The notes under the pieces were generated by a model. It did no database searches, was not told the DNA's origin, and saw only the letters and a list, made by a program, of their open reading frames with translations. A stretch of DNA of 64,000 nt, taken from contig NC_088312.1 of the NCBI RefSeq assembly GCF_910592395.1, forward strand, positions 9,238,001 through 9,302,000, in the 5' to 3' direction. Positions 23,606 to 34,665 of the stretch are shown one piece after another. Both the position numbers and the translations under genes were made by a program. Source of the stretch: Lineus longissimus. Lineage: Eukaryota > Nemertea > Pilidiophora > Heteronemertea > Lineidae. Positions within the stretch are counted from its first letter, which is position 1. The number at the start of each line of letters is the position of its first letter.

Positions 23606-26600
23606 CTTTAATTCTGGAGTATCCGAGTCAAAGTGATCATGAGGATGCTGCCTCGATTTCTGTACGCATGCCCATTACTTCTTTTACTTCTTGCACGCGC
23701 CGTTCACATGGAGCATTACATCAGTCATAGTTTGATATATCGATGAAGGGATTACTGAATGTAAAATGAATTTTTGCGCTCTTATTATTTAGCGTAATTA
23801 ACTCTTAATTACATGTACCTTACATACAAAAATTGAAAAATCTTCTTTGTGTTAAAATGAGATGGGTTGAATTTCCGTCTTTCCCTTTCCTTTGACTCCC
23901 GCCTCATCAAAGTGTGCCGAGCGACTTCACCCGCACAGCAGGATTTCATGTTTGAGCAATGTGAATTTAGCATGGAACAGTGTTGACTGGTCTAGAGTCA
24001 TCACATTCAAATGGCCGTGTCGTCTCATTAATAAGAGCCAATTAGAAATTAGCCGGGGTGTGCCAACTTCATTATTTGCAAAAATCGAATAATCGTCTAT
24101 ATATCAACTCTGGTCCGATCGATGTCGAGGGGTATTGATTAACTCGCAGGAGCATGATACTAATCACGCTAAAAGTTCGTTGCTACTCTCATCCATCAAT
24201 CTCATTCCTCCTACCAAGGACAGATTTTGAGTGCAAATTACAGGTTGCTTGGCAACACTTCATTTGTATTGCAAATTGTAACGAGCAAAATGATGAATGT
24301 AATTGCATTGTCCCAAGCATGCTGCGGGTAAAGGTTGACCACCGAGATAAAATAGAATTTTATTGATAACAGGAATACGTCATGTATTGCTGTACCTCGG
24401 GAATACTGTATATACATTAAATTATGTCGTCAGAAATGTATATAAGTCGCCATGATGGACATTTGAAGATGAATGGTCATCCACACGAAGTTACCATCAT
24501 AAATCAATTGAGCCTCGTTTTGGGCGTTGATAGTTGTCCGATCCTCCTTTCATTTGACCGCTTCTTAATGACTTTGCTGACTTGGTAATTACCAGCACTG
24601 GGCTTGAAAAGATTAATCACGGCCAATAATGCTGGTTATCAGCCTGTAGCTCAGACGATGAAACCATATGCTTTCATTGCTTTGGTCCGTGATGATTGCA
24701 TTTCAGAGCCGAGTCAGATGAAGCTTTTGCTCCAAACATCCCTGCTCCTTATCGCGGCAATTTAGCGCCATCTGACAGCAAATCTTGGAACTGTCTTCTA
24801 CACACTTACTTCCGCCAATATACCACACTTCCGTCCATAATTCACGACTCTCTGCTTGCTTGTCTGCCTCTCGCTGAATATATGAATGCATAAGATTATT
24901 CATCGCATGGTATAAATCTGATTTATCCGTCGTGAGCATTAATGCAGGAAATGCGACAATTTGATTGGCTGATTTAATGGTCACAATAATTCGAATAATT
25001 GCATGTTCGAATAAATATCTTCCCTTCAGCTTTTCCTGTTTTTTTCCCTGACGGTTGACACTGACAGTTTATCTGAGGCAGTTTATTAGTGATCGGCTGC
25101 ATTTTCAGTCGGCATGGGTGCATTCAAATATTACGCCATAAAGTCCCTAGGACTTTGAGAAGCGCATGGACATCATCAAGGTGTGGAAAGGTAAAGGTCA
25201 TGATATCGCATGATATCGCATCCGAATATCTCATCAATAGAGAGAAAAAAAGCATTCGCAGTTTCATCGATCCTTACCGGATCGACACTGCACGAAGCAA
25301 AGAATGATATCAGTCACCATTTCAGCGACTGTTGATAACAGCTATACATGTACATTACCTTAACCCGATAAGTCAATGCTTAATGGATTTCTGCAGTAAC
25401 AACAGAATAAGCGGCAGTTATGATGCAGCCGCGTTTTCCTGTATACAACCAAAATCTGCATCCATCTCATACAAAATCAGACTATTTCTACACCCTGTAA
25501 CGTTAGTAAGTAAATGAAGGCGAACGACTTTTTTATAACAAGAAAGGAAAGCAAGCAAAGATACTAAATGCGAAGGACTAAAAATGGAAGCAAAGGAAAT
25601 GATAAAGTATGATATAAACTAAGCACGGTAACTCAGACTGACGAAAGGACTAATGAAATACATGTACATTGTATAGATGCTGACATGTAACTATAAACAG
25701 GGAAGCCGTGCAAGTGGAAAGAAAATAGGGTGTTTCCGCAAATCCCCGAAACGCCAACGCGTACTCCTATCCAATTGTTTAACTTCCTGTTCACGATGTC
25801 GAACAATGTGATAGGTGTTGGCGTTGGCGTTTCGGTGATTTGCGAAAACTCCCTAACTCCCGGAAAGGAGAATCTTCACTCAATATTCATATTATGTAAA
25901 CAAAATACATACCTGCCATTATTGCTATGTACTATCGTTGCTTGTAAACCTCTCCTACTTTGTGGCAAACACGAGATTCTGGTAAAATCGAGATTTGATT
26001 GAATGCAAGACGACTCTTCAGTATGAGCAACCTTTCAAAGCAAAAAATGATAAAATGACGACTGTTGACTACTCTCTGCATGAACGAAAGCTGCCGTGAA
26101 CCTGTCCGCTGGAAGTCTGTCGCGTGTTGTGCTGCTGTCAGCGATCTCGGTCTCAGTGCTCCTCGTTAGTGGTGATTGTGACAGGTCCGATACTATTCCA
26201 TAGCGAGATCGAATTAAAGCTACGCGGCATCTTTGGAACTCGAGGGAAGGACGCCAATAAGTCTTTATACTGATGGCCATTGCAATCTATATCGACGAGG
26301 TTTAGGGGTAAACCGATATATAAGTGTAGATTTACATGGAAGCGATTATTTGTTCCACAAAATTCTCAGCGCCCGGCCCATCACTGCGGCTGGGAAAAAT
26401 TAAAGTGGACTTTATACTGCGACACTAAAATTAGCCAGGAATCTCAAACATACACAGTATATAATAGCTTTAAATACTGCTCATAGCGCTAATATCTGAT
26501 CATATTGATCTTTTTCTACCTGGCTCACTAATGACTGATTTATATCCAGAATCCACTGGGAAGGAATTCTCTTGAGTCTCTACATGACGCAAGGTCCTGG

Positions 26601-27096
26601 CCTGTGGATCGCATGTATAGGAATGATACCTGCCGATTCCAATGAAAATTCAGATAGTACAATTTTATATCCGCTCGTTGCTATTGGATGCCGTTGACGG
26701 CCGTGACAGCAATCGGGATGGGATTGAACCATTCTCTAAAGCAGACTTTTTGGCTCTGAAGGAGCCAAATCTGAAGAAATAAACAGGTGGGGCAGAATAT
26801 TGTTGCATGAAATACACCGAGATGGCAACACTGTGGTCTCCCTCCGGCTCATGACGGCTGATGGTTACTGACGGTTTACCTGATGTCAGTTTCAGCAACC
26901 ACAAGCACCGCCTTCGACAACCACATGGCCAGGCAGGAGGCGTGTCGATCAGTAGCGTTTTCTTGTCGTTACATCTTGTTTTGATAATCTCAATGCGGTG
27001 TTGGTACACAGTGGTAACACAAGACATAAAGCTTTGCTAGCTGTGAGAGTGTTTATTGTCGTGAGGCAACAGAGTAAGACAGACGCTGGCACCGCC
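23606..27096. promoter_or_regulatory. Divergent upstream region between the unknown gene and MRF copy 1
   Basis: About 3.5 kb with no supported coding exon. It should hold the promoters of the 175-aa gene (minus) and of MRF copy 1 (plus), and possibly enhancers shared with Brachyury. It is AT-rich and contains the 126-bp palindromic element at 25728-25853. A conserved cis-element cannot be recognised without an alignment to a related species. Confidence 0.45.
25728..25853. mobile_element. 126-bp palindromic MITE-like element with TA target duplication
   Basis: Nearly the whole element is an imperfect inverted repeat. The left arm begins GGGTGTTTCCGCAAAT and the right arm ends ATTTGCGAAAACTCCC. 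Arms are about 53 bp with a loop of about 20 bp, and share CGAAACGCCAACGC. The element is flanked by TA on both sides (25726-25727 and 25854-25855). TA duplication plus terminal inverted repeats is the signature of Tc1/mariner-derived miniature elements. It has no coding capacity. Confidence 0.7.
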
Positions 27097-30000
27097 ATGG
27101 CCACTGGAATGCAAAGTTGTCGCTTTGTGGATCTTCAACCGAACTTTGATTTTCGCAACAACATTGCGTCACTTTCTGTTTCTGCCATGTCTGCCCCTCC
27201 ATTCGCAGCAGGAGGTTCTAGGATGGACACAGGACGTGACAGTTTTTCACGAGGAATCAATTACCTCATACCCAGAAGAATGCCTATTTTAGATTCGGAC
27301 AAAGTTGGCATCGATTACAAGGATTCCTCTGGTCGCAACGTGTCCCGAAACAGTGCAAAAACGCCTCGGGATAAAGCTGACGTCATGATTCTATCAGACA
27401 TGAGTGGCTCTTACAACAGAAAAAGCCAGCTACATCAGCGGAGCCAATGTGACTCGGACGACAGTTCTCAAAGCTGCGACAAAAGCAAAAAGGTTCCGTT
27501 GTACGATTCCTGCGTGGACCAGGACGATGGAGATAGTGGTTCAACTGGACCGAGCCCGAGCTTCAAGAGTGATGATGCGTCAGACTCTGACGCGGAGGAG
27601 TCCTGTATACCTCACGTCTATGCCCCAGGGTCGGGGCACCGCCGTTGTCTGCTCTGGGCCTGCAAAGCATGCAAGAAGAAGACAGTGAGCGTTGACAGAC
27701 GGAAGGCTGCGACCATGCGGGAAAGGAGACGCTTACACAAGGTGAACGCAGCGTTCGAGGCGTTGAAGCGGCGGACAAGTTCCAACCCAAATCAGCGTCT
27801 GCCCAAGGTTGAGATATTACGCAACGCTATCGATTATATTGAGAGTTTGGAAGACATGTTGCGGGGAAACAAGATCGCTACGGATGCGAACAACTTCTGC
27901 AACTTCGATCAAGCGGGACTGGTGAGTTATCTGGTTGTTTTCCTTTCTGTTTGATCAAGGGTCCTCTGGTCAGAGTCGGAGCTGTGCTATCAACATGCTT
28001 GCTCTGCCAAATCTAGATCTCCCACACGAACATTGAGACCGCAGTAGCCCATGCACTTGCTTGCAACTGCATGTGAACTTCAACGCCGCAGGTCTTGTTT
28101 ACTTTTTATGGAGGAAACTCCTTTTCGCTCGGGTCAGGGTTCATGTGGTCCGGTAGGAGGGAAGTGGGCGGGGGGTAAATATATTCCTTTTAAAACAATT
28201 ATCAACTTGGAGTATGCCACATTCAACAGCACAGCCGTAAAAACAGAGTCCTAGAGAAAAAAGTCTAGACATCATGGACATCCATCCAGACCACTGACAT
28301 TACAAAATCTCTGGACCACTGATGGCTGGCTTGTGGTATTCGACTCGATGACTCGACGACGCGATGACTCGATGACGCGATCAAGTTGGAATCTTTTTAA
28401 AGAATATCACTGCCTGGACTGTAATTTATACATAGAATCATAAGTGGAGGAAAATAAAAAAGAACTGATCATTACCAACCCCTTTCCAGCTGTTTTCACC
28501 GTATCTAATCCGACCATTTTTCGTTTCCTACAAGTTCGCATTTTTGATAAAACCATGCGCCATGTTGCTATGCAAGCTTACCGTCAATACAGCTGAATAC
28601 ACCTAAATATAGCTGGTTCAGATCAACCTCCTACCCAGGTTCTTTACGAGCAGAAATTCCAATGTTAAAATGACACGCGAGTTCCTGGAGACAAGGTTGG
28701 CTCTGGATATCCGTTCAGCACGGCAATATTAAATGTCCTATACACCTTTCCAGAAATGGGGCGCTGAGTGTCCGAAATAGTGATGTCATAAGGGGAAACT
28801 AGGCCTGTGGTGGAGGGACAAAGGAGATAGTCATGGTTGACCAACACACTTGGATGCCTTTAATGACGGACAAGGGGGAAAAAGTTAGTTCCAATGCAAG
28901 CCACCAATTTCGGAAAGCATGTATAGGGGCTGATGTATTGGGGGGGGGGGGGGGGGGGGGGCAGATGTCAAGGGGCGGAAGAGGGACTGAGTGACTGAGT
29001 CTAAAAAACTGCACATATGCGAAATTCCGATTGTTGACAGACTACCACATGACATCTGACATTGGCCACTAGAAGCTTGTTTGTCAATTAAATCTCCGGT
29101 CATTTTGCATGCTATGTGTGACGGGGCACAATTAACAGTGTCCATTATCATCCGACATTTATGTTCAAATCATATCATCTTATATATAGTTAGTTTTATA
29201 CCAGTTAAATGAGACTTCATTTAACTCAATGTCATATATTATACTTAGGTTAGTTAGTTCACTTTTTACCATAACGTGTCAGGATGTTGTTCTCACTAAC
29301 AACCATCCCAACAGGACACAAGGTATAAGGAAGCTATCATATATTCTAAAACTTCTAAGAAACTCCGGATTGGTACCAGTTGGTGACAGGTTTGGAGTGG
29401 TGCGTGGGCGTTTTAAGCCTATGAGATGATCAGCAAGAGGGAGAGTCTGGCACAGGAAGTTAACTTTTCCTGTCTCTGCCAGTTACAGTTTCTGGGAAAT
29501 TGTGGAGTCATTCTCACATGGTCCTAAGATATTTAGTTGGGGAACAAGGGCCAAACATCACTTGCGTCTTGATCTCTTGCGAGGCAAGACCGTTGTTTAA
29601 AGAGAACTCATCATTAGATTAGATCCAATTTATGGAATTTGGTGAGATCATTCAGGAGATTCCAGTATGCTCTTATGTAGACCAGGAGCGAGAGAAAGAT
29701 TGGTTCAGGAGAATTTACATGTCATTGTAAAGGAATAGAGGACCGCGTGATTGGTCAAAGGAAATAGACTGTGGAAAGGAGTATCCCACGTCTATGGGAT
29801 CGTAAGGTGACCTGTCATTGCCCTTTTCTTTCTTCTTTGTTTTTGTTCGGTTCTTTTGGTTGTGTGTGTAAACGTGTATATAACATGCTCCAGAATATGC
29901 TAGTTGAATAAATATACCATATCCGGAAAGAATCTAGCCTTACTTTAATTCTGCTTGGCTATATATGAAACTTCCGCGAGTCCTTTAAATATCAAAATCA

Positions 30001-31963
30001 ATCGCGGGGACCAATCTTCAGTGGCCATGGCTGGGGGGGGGGGGGGCACATCCTTCTACATACCGTAGCTGGGTATGGGAAGGCCGAGCTAAAACCTCTG
30101 CTGTTGCAGCGGTAGCCCGGAGACCAGGACCATGGGATTCCGTATTTTAACAAAAATCCATAGCAACGATCGCGTCATCGAGCCATCGCGTCGTCGAGTC
30201 ATCGAGTCGAATACCACAAGCCCTGATGGCTCGCCCGAATCTTTCATCACGAAATGCCTCATGTTTTTCTAGCCATATCCATAGCTTAGCCAAACATTTA
30301 TCTTCAAAATACCGGTAATGATATCTGTAACTACTTTAATTGAAGCCAGAGCGACCCCGGAGCTCCCGGCCTCTGCGTCACACCGCGATCTGAAGGGAAC
30401 TTGAGTCAAATTAGCCTATAGGTAATGAAGTCATGCTCTTTCGAGAGTTTACACATGTAATGTGAACCAGACGGCGGACGTGTCTTCCTAACCAATATCG
30501 GCTGGGCCTGGCTGTGGTAGCGACACTTCCAAATGTTATACCACAAGGGGCAACTAAAAACTCGTGCGGAAAATCAACATCTTAACCAAAAGAACAGTAC
30601 AGACAATGCTCACGCACCCTTCACTACCTTTTCAACGCTTCTTTTTTACACTTGCGCCTGTTTTTTATTTATTGTATCTTCCGCTGATATGATATGTAAG
30701 ACGTTTATAAACTTATTTGAATTTCAAGTATGTTGTTCACCAGGAAAACATGGTTACTGATGATGAATGATTAAGTTAAAGGAAAATTCCGACCCATTTC
30801 CTGAAAGCAACGGACGAGAACCATGAAATCAAATTTCCTTGAACTTAAACTGTCGAAATAACAGTTGACACGCGTCGACCTAAGCGAAACCATATTCTGG
30901 TTCTGTCTTCGAGTGTTATGAGGCCCACGTGTGAACTGAACAAGCTGACAAGCATCTCAATAATGACAATCTATCATCAGCTTTTTTGCCGCACGAGGGA
31001 CCATCTCGGACGAAATGTTTTGCACTTTTACTGCTAACTCGGGTCTGATCCGTCAATCATAGTCGAAAACTAGAGTCAACAAACATGACAAAACCAGTAG
31101 AATGAAAAGTGACTGTGTCGTTTTAGGCGTCGCGTCGAATGGCACTGGATCGCGGACAGGGACGATGCATTGCAACGCTGAGTTGATCCAAAACTTGGAG
31201 GTACATGAATAAGGCAATTAATGTTAACCGTTAGTGCCATCTATTCGGGCCTACTTGTAAAGGCCTGTTGGTACTGACATGTATGTAGGTCTGGAACCTG
31301 AGCCTTCTCTCTTTATCTTTTCAGAACCTGAACGAAACAAGCTGGTACTTTGATAAGTTTGGACAAAATGGTGGAAGGGTTGCCCATTACACTGGATTTC
31401 AAGGTACGTACGGCACCCGCTTTTTACATCGAATTTGTTCTTACCATTGTCGCAACCACGAACGTCTATCATATGCACGCGACGTCCGTGTCACAACCTA
31501 TAACGTTGTCCACGAAGTTTTGTCGTTTTTAAAAGATACAGGTCTAAAATAGTACGTAAATCAAGAGGCTAATTTCAACCTAACATTCGGCCATGGCTTT
31601 GTAACCCTGTGAGCTGTGGCAATCTTGCAAAGTACTCTGGGAGAAACAATCGGGAGCGCGAAGGACACGCAACGCCACGACCCTCAACTGTAAATCAGTT
31701 AGGTTCCGTACTGGCTTTCAAGCCGTCTGCAGAAGTCTTGTTATTTACAGAAAATCGCCCTGGCTCCTGAGAGGGATTGGTAACCTCAATCTTAAATGAT
31801 TTTGCCACTTACGTTTGTCTGTTGTCTCTCTTCAGAAAATGGCCCTGCCACCTCCAGCATAGATCGACTGTCCTACATCGTGGATAACATCCGTCCTTCC
31901 AACATGCCCAGCCCGATGTCGTCACTCGCCAATAACGCAAGGGACAATCTCATTCGAAAATGA
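27097..31963 (+). CDS. MRF: Myogenic regulatory factor (MyoD family bHLH), tandem copy 1, 343 aa
   Basis: Exons 27097-27921, 31325-31403 and 31836-31963 (phases 0 and 1), 1032 nt. The start has a good Kozak context (accgccATGG); a second in-frame ATG follows four codons later. A long acidic/serine-rich N-terminus (to about 175) leads to the MRF-specific Cys/His-Trp segment HVYAPG...[12 protein letters not shown]. The bHLH follows at about 200-257 ([18 protein letters not shown], helix 2 [19 protein letters not shown]). The basic region keeps the Ala-Thr pair (KAAT) and the junction lysine (LHKVN), which together form the known myogenic code. The last exon carries the helix III motif [13 protein letters not shown]. 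The protein should dimerise with E-proteins, bind E-boxes and switch on muscle genes in the nucleus. The first intron is 3.4 kb and contains repeats. It is the first of three same-strand paralogues. Confidence 0.95.
28328..28382. repeat. Left arm of a 55-bp inverted repeat pair in MRF1 intron 1
   Basis: Contains stacked GACTCGACGACGCGATGA / CTCGATGACGCGATC words. It is complementary, with one mismatch, to 30168-30222. The two arms enclose about 1.8 kb of intron that includes a G run near 28940 and no recognisable transposase. Confidence 0.8.
28383..30167. other. Intronic DNA between the 55-bp inverted repeats
   Basis: No coding exon is seen. The segment around 29330-30000 (GGTACCAGTTGGTGACAGG, later a TATATAA and AATAAA) loosely resembles a solo LTR, but no target duplication or matching second LTR was found, so this is only a suggestion. 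A CAGCTG E-box lies at about 28489. Confidence 0.3.
30168..30222. repeat. Right arm of the 55-bp inverted repeat pair
   Basis: Reverse complement of 28328-28382 except for one base. It begins GATCGCGTCATCGAG and ends AATACCACAAGCC. Confidence 0.8.
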
Positions 31964-33082
31964 TGTGAATGTAGCAGGCTATTCAGTCTCAAGACAAACT
32001 CAGTGGGTTTTTAGTCCCACTTGTGGTTGTGACTATAAGCATCACACTTGGTGTTACATAAAAATGCAACGATCTGATAGGCAAAATTTACCTGAAATCA
32101 TCGTTGACTGAGGATGTTGTATATTACACAACCAGAAATTGACATTACATCGTATGTGTGAGGTACATGCATTCACCCGGTTTATCAATTTTCGATCCAG
32201 TCCGCCGAAGACCTTTCACCAGCCTCTTCCGTTCACTCATTACAGACAAGGGACTTCGTTCTCGATAAGTCCGTTTTGGATACGACGCTAGATTGTTGGA
32301 AGGGCGAAATGACTAGGTGTGTTGTCCTCAGGTGTGAAGGTATGGTGAGTCCTAGGATGAATGTCACAGTTATCGGCACATTGGCTTAGTAGATTCTGAA
32401 GGTAACATGTGATTGCAACAAGGCGTAAGCTTTTGAATTGTATTGGGACTAGCATTCCTGTCGCACCAGTATTCGAGTATACACGTCCATGCATTTAGCA
32501 TCGGACTTGACCACATTTGTCCGTTCTTCGCACACGAGGGCGAAGGACGGTTACGACGAAATAGGCCGCTTTTCTACAATACCTTTATATTTATTTACAC
32601 GATAAGGTAAAACATATTATCATGATATGAATCTGTATTTTATACAATTTACACATTATATCACGTTCTTGAAATATAATATGAATATATTGCATTTTCA
32701 GTCGTCTCCCTTTCATTCTTTTTCCTCCAAGGTCACACACGTCAGAATAATCAATTTTAGGGCAGAGGTGCTCCTTCCGGTCACTTCCGAAGCCGCTCTT
32801 CACTGACATGGCTTTAACGCCGGGGGTCATCATCTTCACCTACAGCCCCTGACAACGCCCCCTCAAACTAACAGTCCTTTGTGTCTGTGGGCTGGCGTCG
32901 GAACCACCGCCTTTTCTCAGGAAACCGACAAATATGGTAATTGATAATGTAAAAACCTGTGAATACTAGGGTTTTCTTGCGATGACGAAGACTTGGGGGT
33001 GGTGGTGATGGTGGGGGGAGGGGGGTCGATATGCGGTTCTCACGATTCACTTCAAAAACGTAGATTTTTGGCCTTTTGTCAA

Positions 33083-33358
33083 TTAAGGCAAAAGTAATGA
33101 ACAAGACAGATTCCGCGATTTAGTGTAGGACAGGATCAAAGACCAAGACGAACTGAGTTTACATGAATGAAGTGGGTTGTCTATAAAACAAAGACCCAAG
33201 ACCTGGAAAACAGTGACCCCAGCTACTAGAAAAACAAGACCTATCATCTTTATGAACCATTGTTTTCCTTCGGATAAATTAAGCTCTTTCATTAGCCGCT
33301 TCAAGAAGTTGTTTTTCAAAGTGTCAGAAGATCTCATTTCCTTCGCCGCAGGTAACAT
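33083..33358 (-). CDS. Possible small membrane protein ORF, 91 aa (doubtful)
   Basis: A single open frame on the strand opposite the MRF genes. It has a basic/amphipathic N-terminal half (LKNNFLKRLMKELNLSEGK), one strongly hydrophobic segment (MIGLVFLVAGVTVFQVLGL) and a serine-rich tail. Its composition looks more protein-like than neighbouring shadow frames, but there is no recognised family, splice support or clear promoter. It may be a chance ORF or a remnant. Confidence 0.2.
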   Translation of the reverse strand: MLPAAKEMRSSDTLKNNFLKRLMKELNLSEGKQWFIKMIGLVFLVAGVTVFQVLGLCFIDNPLHSCKLSSSWSLILSYTKSRNLSCSLLLP

Positions 33359-34342
33359 GCTGCACTTATGTAACTTAGGATGTCCAGGTAGCCTGGATCA
33401 TGGCTTCAATGAAAGTTAATTGAAACGAGTGTTCGGTCGAGGGAGCTGCAGTCGGGCGTACAGAGGTCAATAAATTCTGGTAGCCCATGTGCACCTTTAC
33501 AAGTTGTAACCAGGTGTTTGCATCATCCGTTACAACAAGGCAAGTATACTTGGACCCATCCGTCCCACCTCAAGTTGCTTTAGGCCTGCGACTGCAACTT
33601 CTAATTGTTGGCACGTCCCAAAGCATTCGCATCAGTCGTCAGGGTTGACCTGAACCCTCAGTGTGGTTGGCAAGGATCCCCTGCTGTAATCTGCCGAGCT
33701 TTGTGACGAGATACCGTTATGCAAAAAGTTCACACACTGGTGTTGTTAACTGATTCCTCGTCATATATATCGCACGTTCGTCATTGGGTTCGGCACAAAA
33801 CCACGGGGTAAATTATTTTGGTATACAATAGAACCATATCATGTTTTAGGCTTACAGCGATATCTAGATCGCAGGAGTGACATCTCCTACCGTAGAAAGT
33901 CGTTACAAAATTTCCCGTCTTGATGTGATTGCTTGGGCCAAGAGAACCACTTTAATACTTGACGCACTGCAAAGTACCTGTTCCAAATTCACACTCGGTT
34001 GAAAAATCAAAAAAGACCCAGAGATGAGAGGTTGGGGAAAGGATCAACAACAAAGAGAGTGCTTTCGAAAACAATCTTCTGACAGTACATGTATGTATTA
34101 CGTTATTTTGAGTCGTCTTCTTGCATGAACCTGGGAAAGTGAGTCGCCTCTCTCACTTCGTAATCAGGTGACGAAACGGGGTGATGAGACATGATTGCCT
34201 CGCTGACATGCCTGATTGACAGGGAGCTAATTATGGCCATTCCGCCAAGTATCATAGCTCATTACCAAGAGGATATTTCACTGGATACTTACCTTTCGAC
34301 TTCTGAATGTTTATGTTATCTTCAGTATCTTACAGCAGTGGG

Positions 34343-34348
34343 CAGCTG
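34343..34348. promoter_or_regulatory. CAGCTG E-box upstream of MRF copy 2
   Basis: A palindromic MyoD-type E-box about 320 bp before the copy 2 ATG. MRF genes commonly auto- and cross-regulate through such sites. A single hexamer is weak evidence. Confidence 0.3.
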
Positions 34349-34665
34349 GCCGCTCTGAAAGTTATGTTGATTTCGCCCGGGAGTTTTCAGCGGTAAGTTG
34401 GGAATACGAAAAACTGTGGAGTATCAAACTGGTAGCTTGTGTGGGCTTCAAAGTGACATTTCTTCACATTGTTGGACGTATAGGCCTATAACAAATATTC
34501 TTCAGGATAGGGACCATCAGTTTCATCAATTTTTAACGATTTGACGTTGAAAATTATTCAGCAATATCCAAACACCGAACCTGTCGCAGGGACCTGGCTT
34601 AGTGCTGCAACGAAATTACAGATCATCATTTTGACAGATTCGCAAGCTTTGTCTTAGGATTTTTT

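Larger units (their letters stand above)
31964..34665. other. Spacer between MRF copies 1 and 2
   Basis: About 2.7 kb holding the 3' UTR of copy 1 and the promoter of copy 2. The only open frame worth note is a minus-strand 91-codon ORF (listed separately). A CAGCTG E-box lies about 320 bp upstream of the copy 2 start. Otherwise it is AT-rich and unassigned. Confidence 0.5.

Noticed and set aside
27404-27790. Second frames inside MRF copy 1 exon 1 (and the similar ones in copies 2 and 3)
   Set aside because: Shadows of the bHLH coding frame caused by codon bias. Only the MRF frame has conserved residues and matching splice phases.
29330-30000. Solo LTR in MRF copy 1 intron 1
   Set aside because: Only general features (TATATAA, AATAAA, a PBS-like GGTACCAG) are seen; there is no target duplication or second LTR, so it is kept only as a remark in the feature list.
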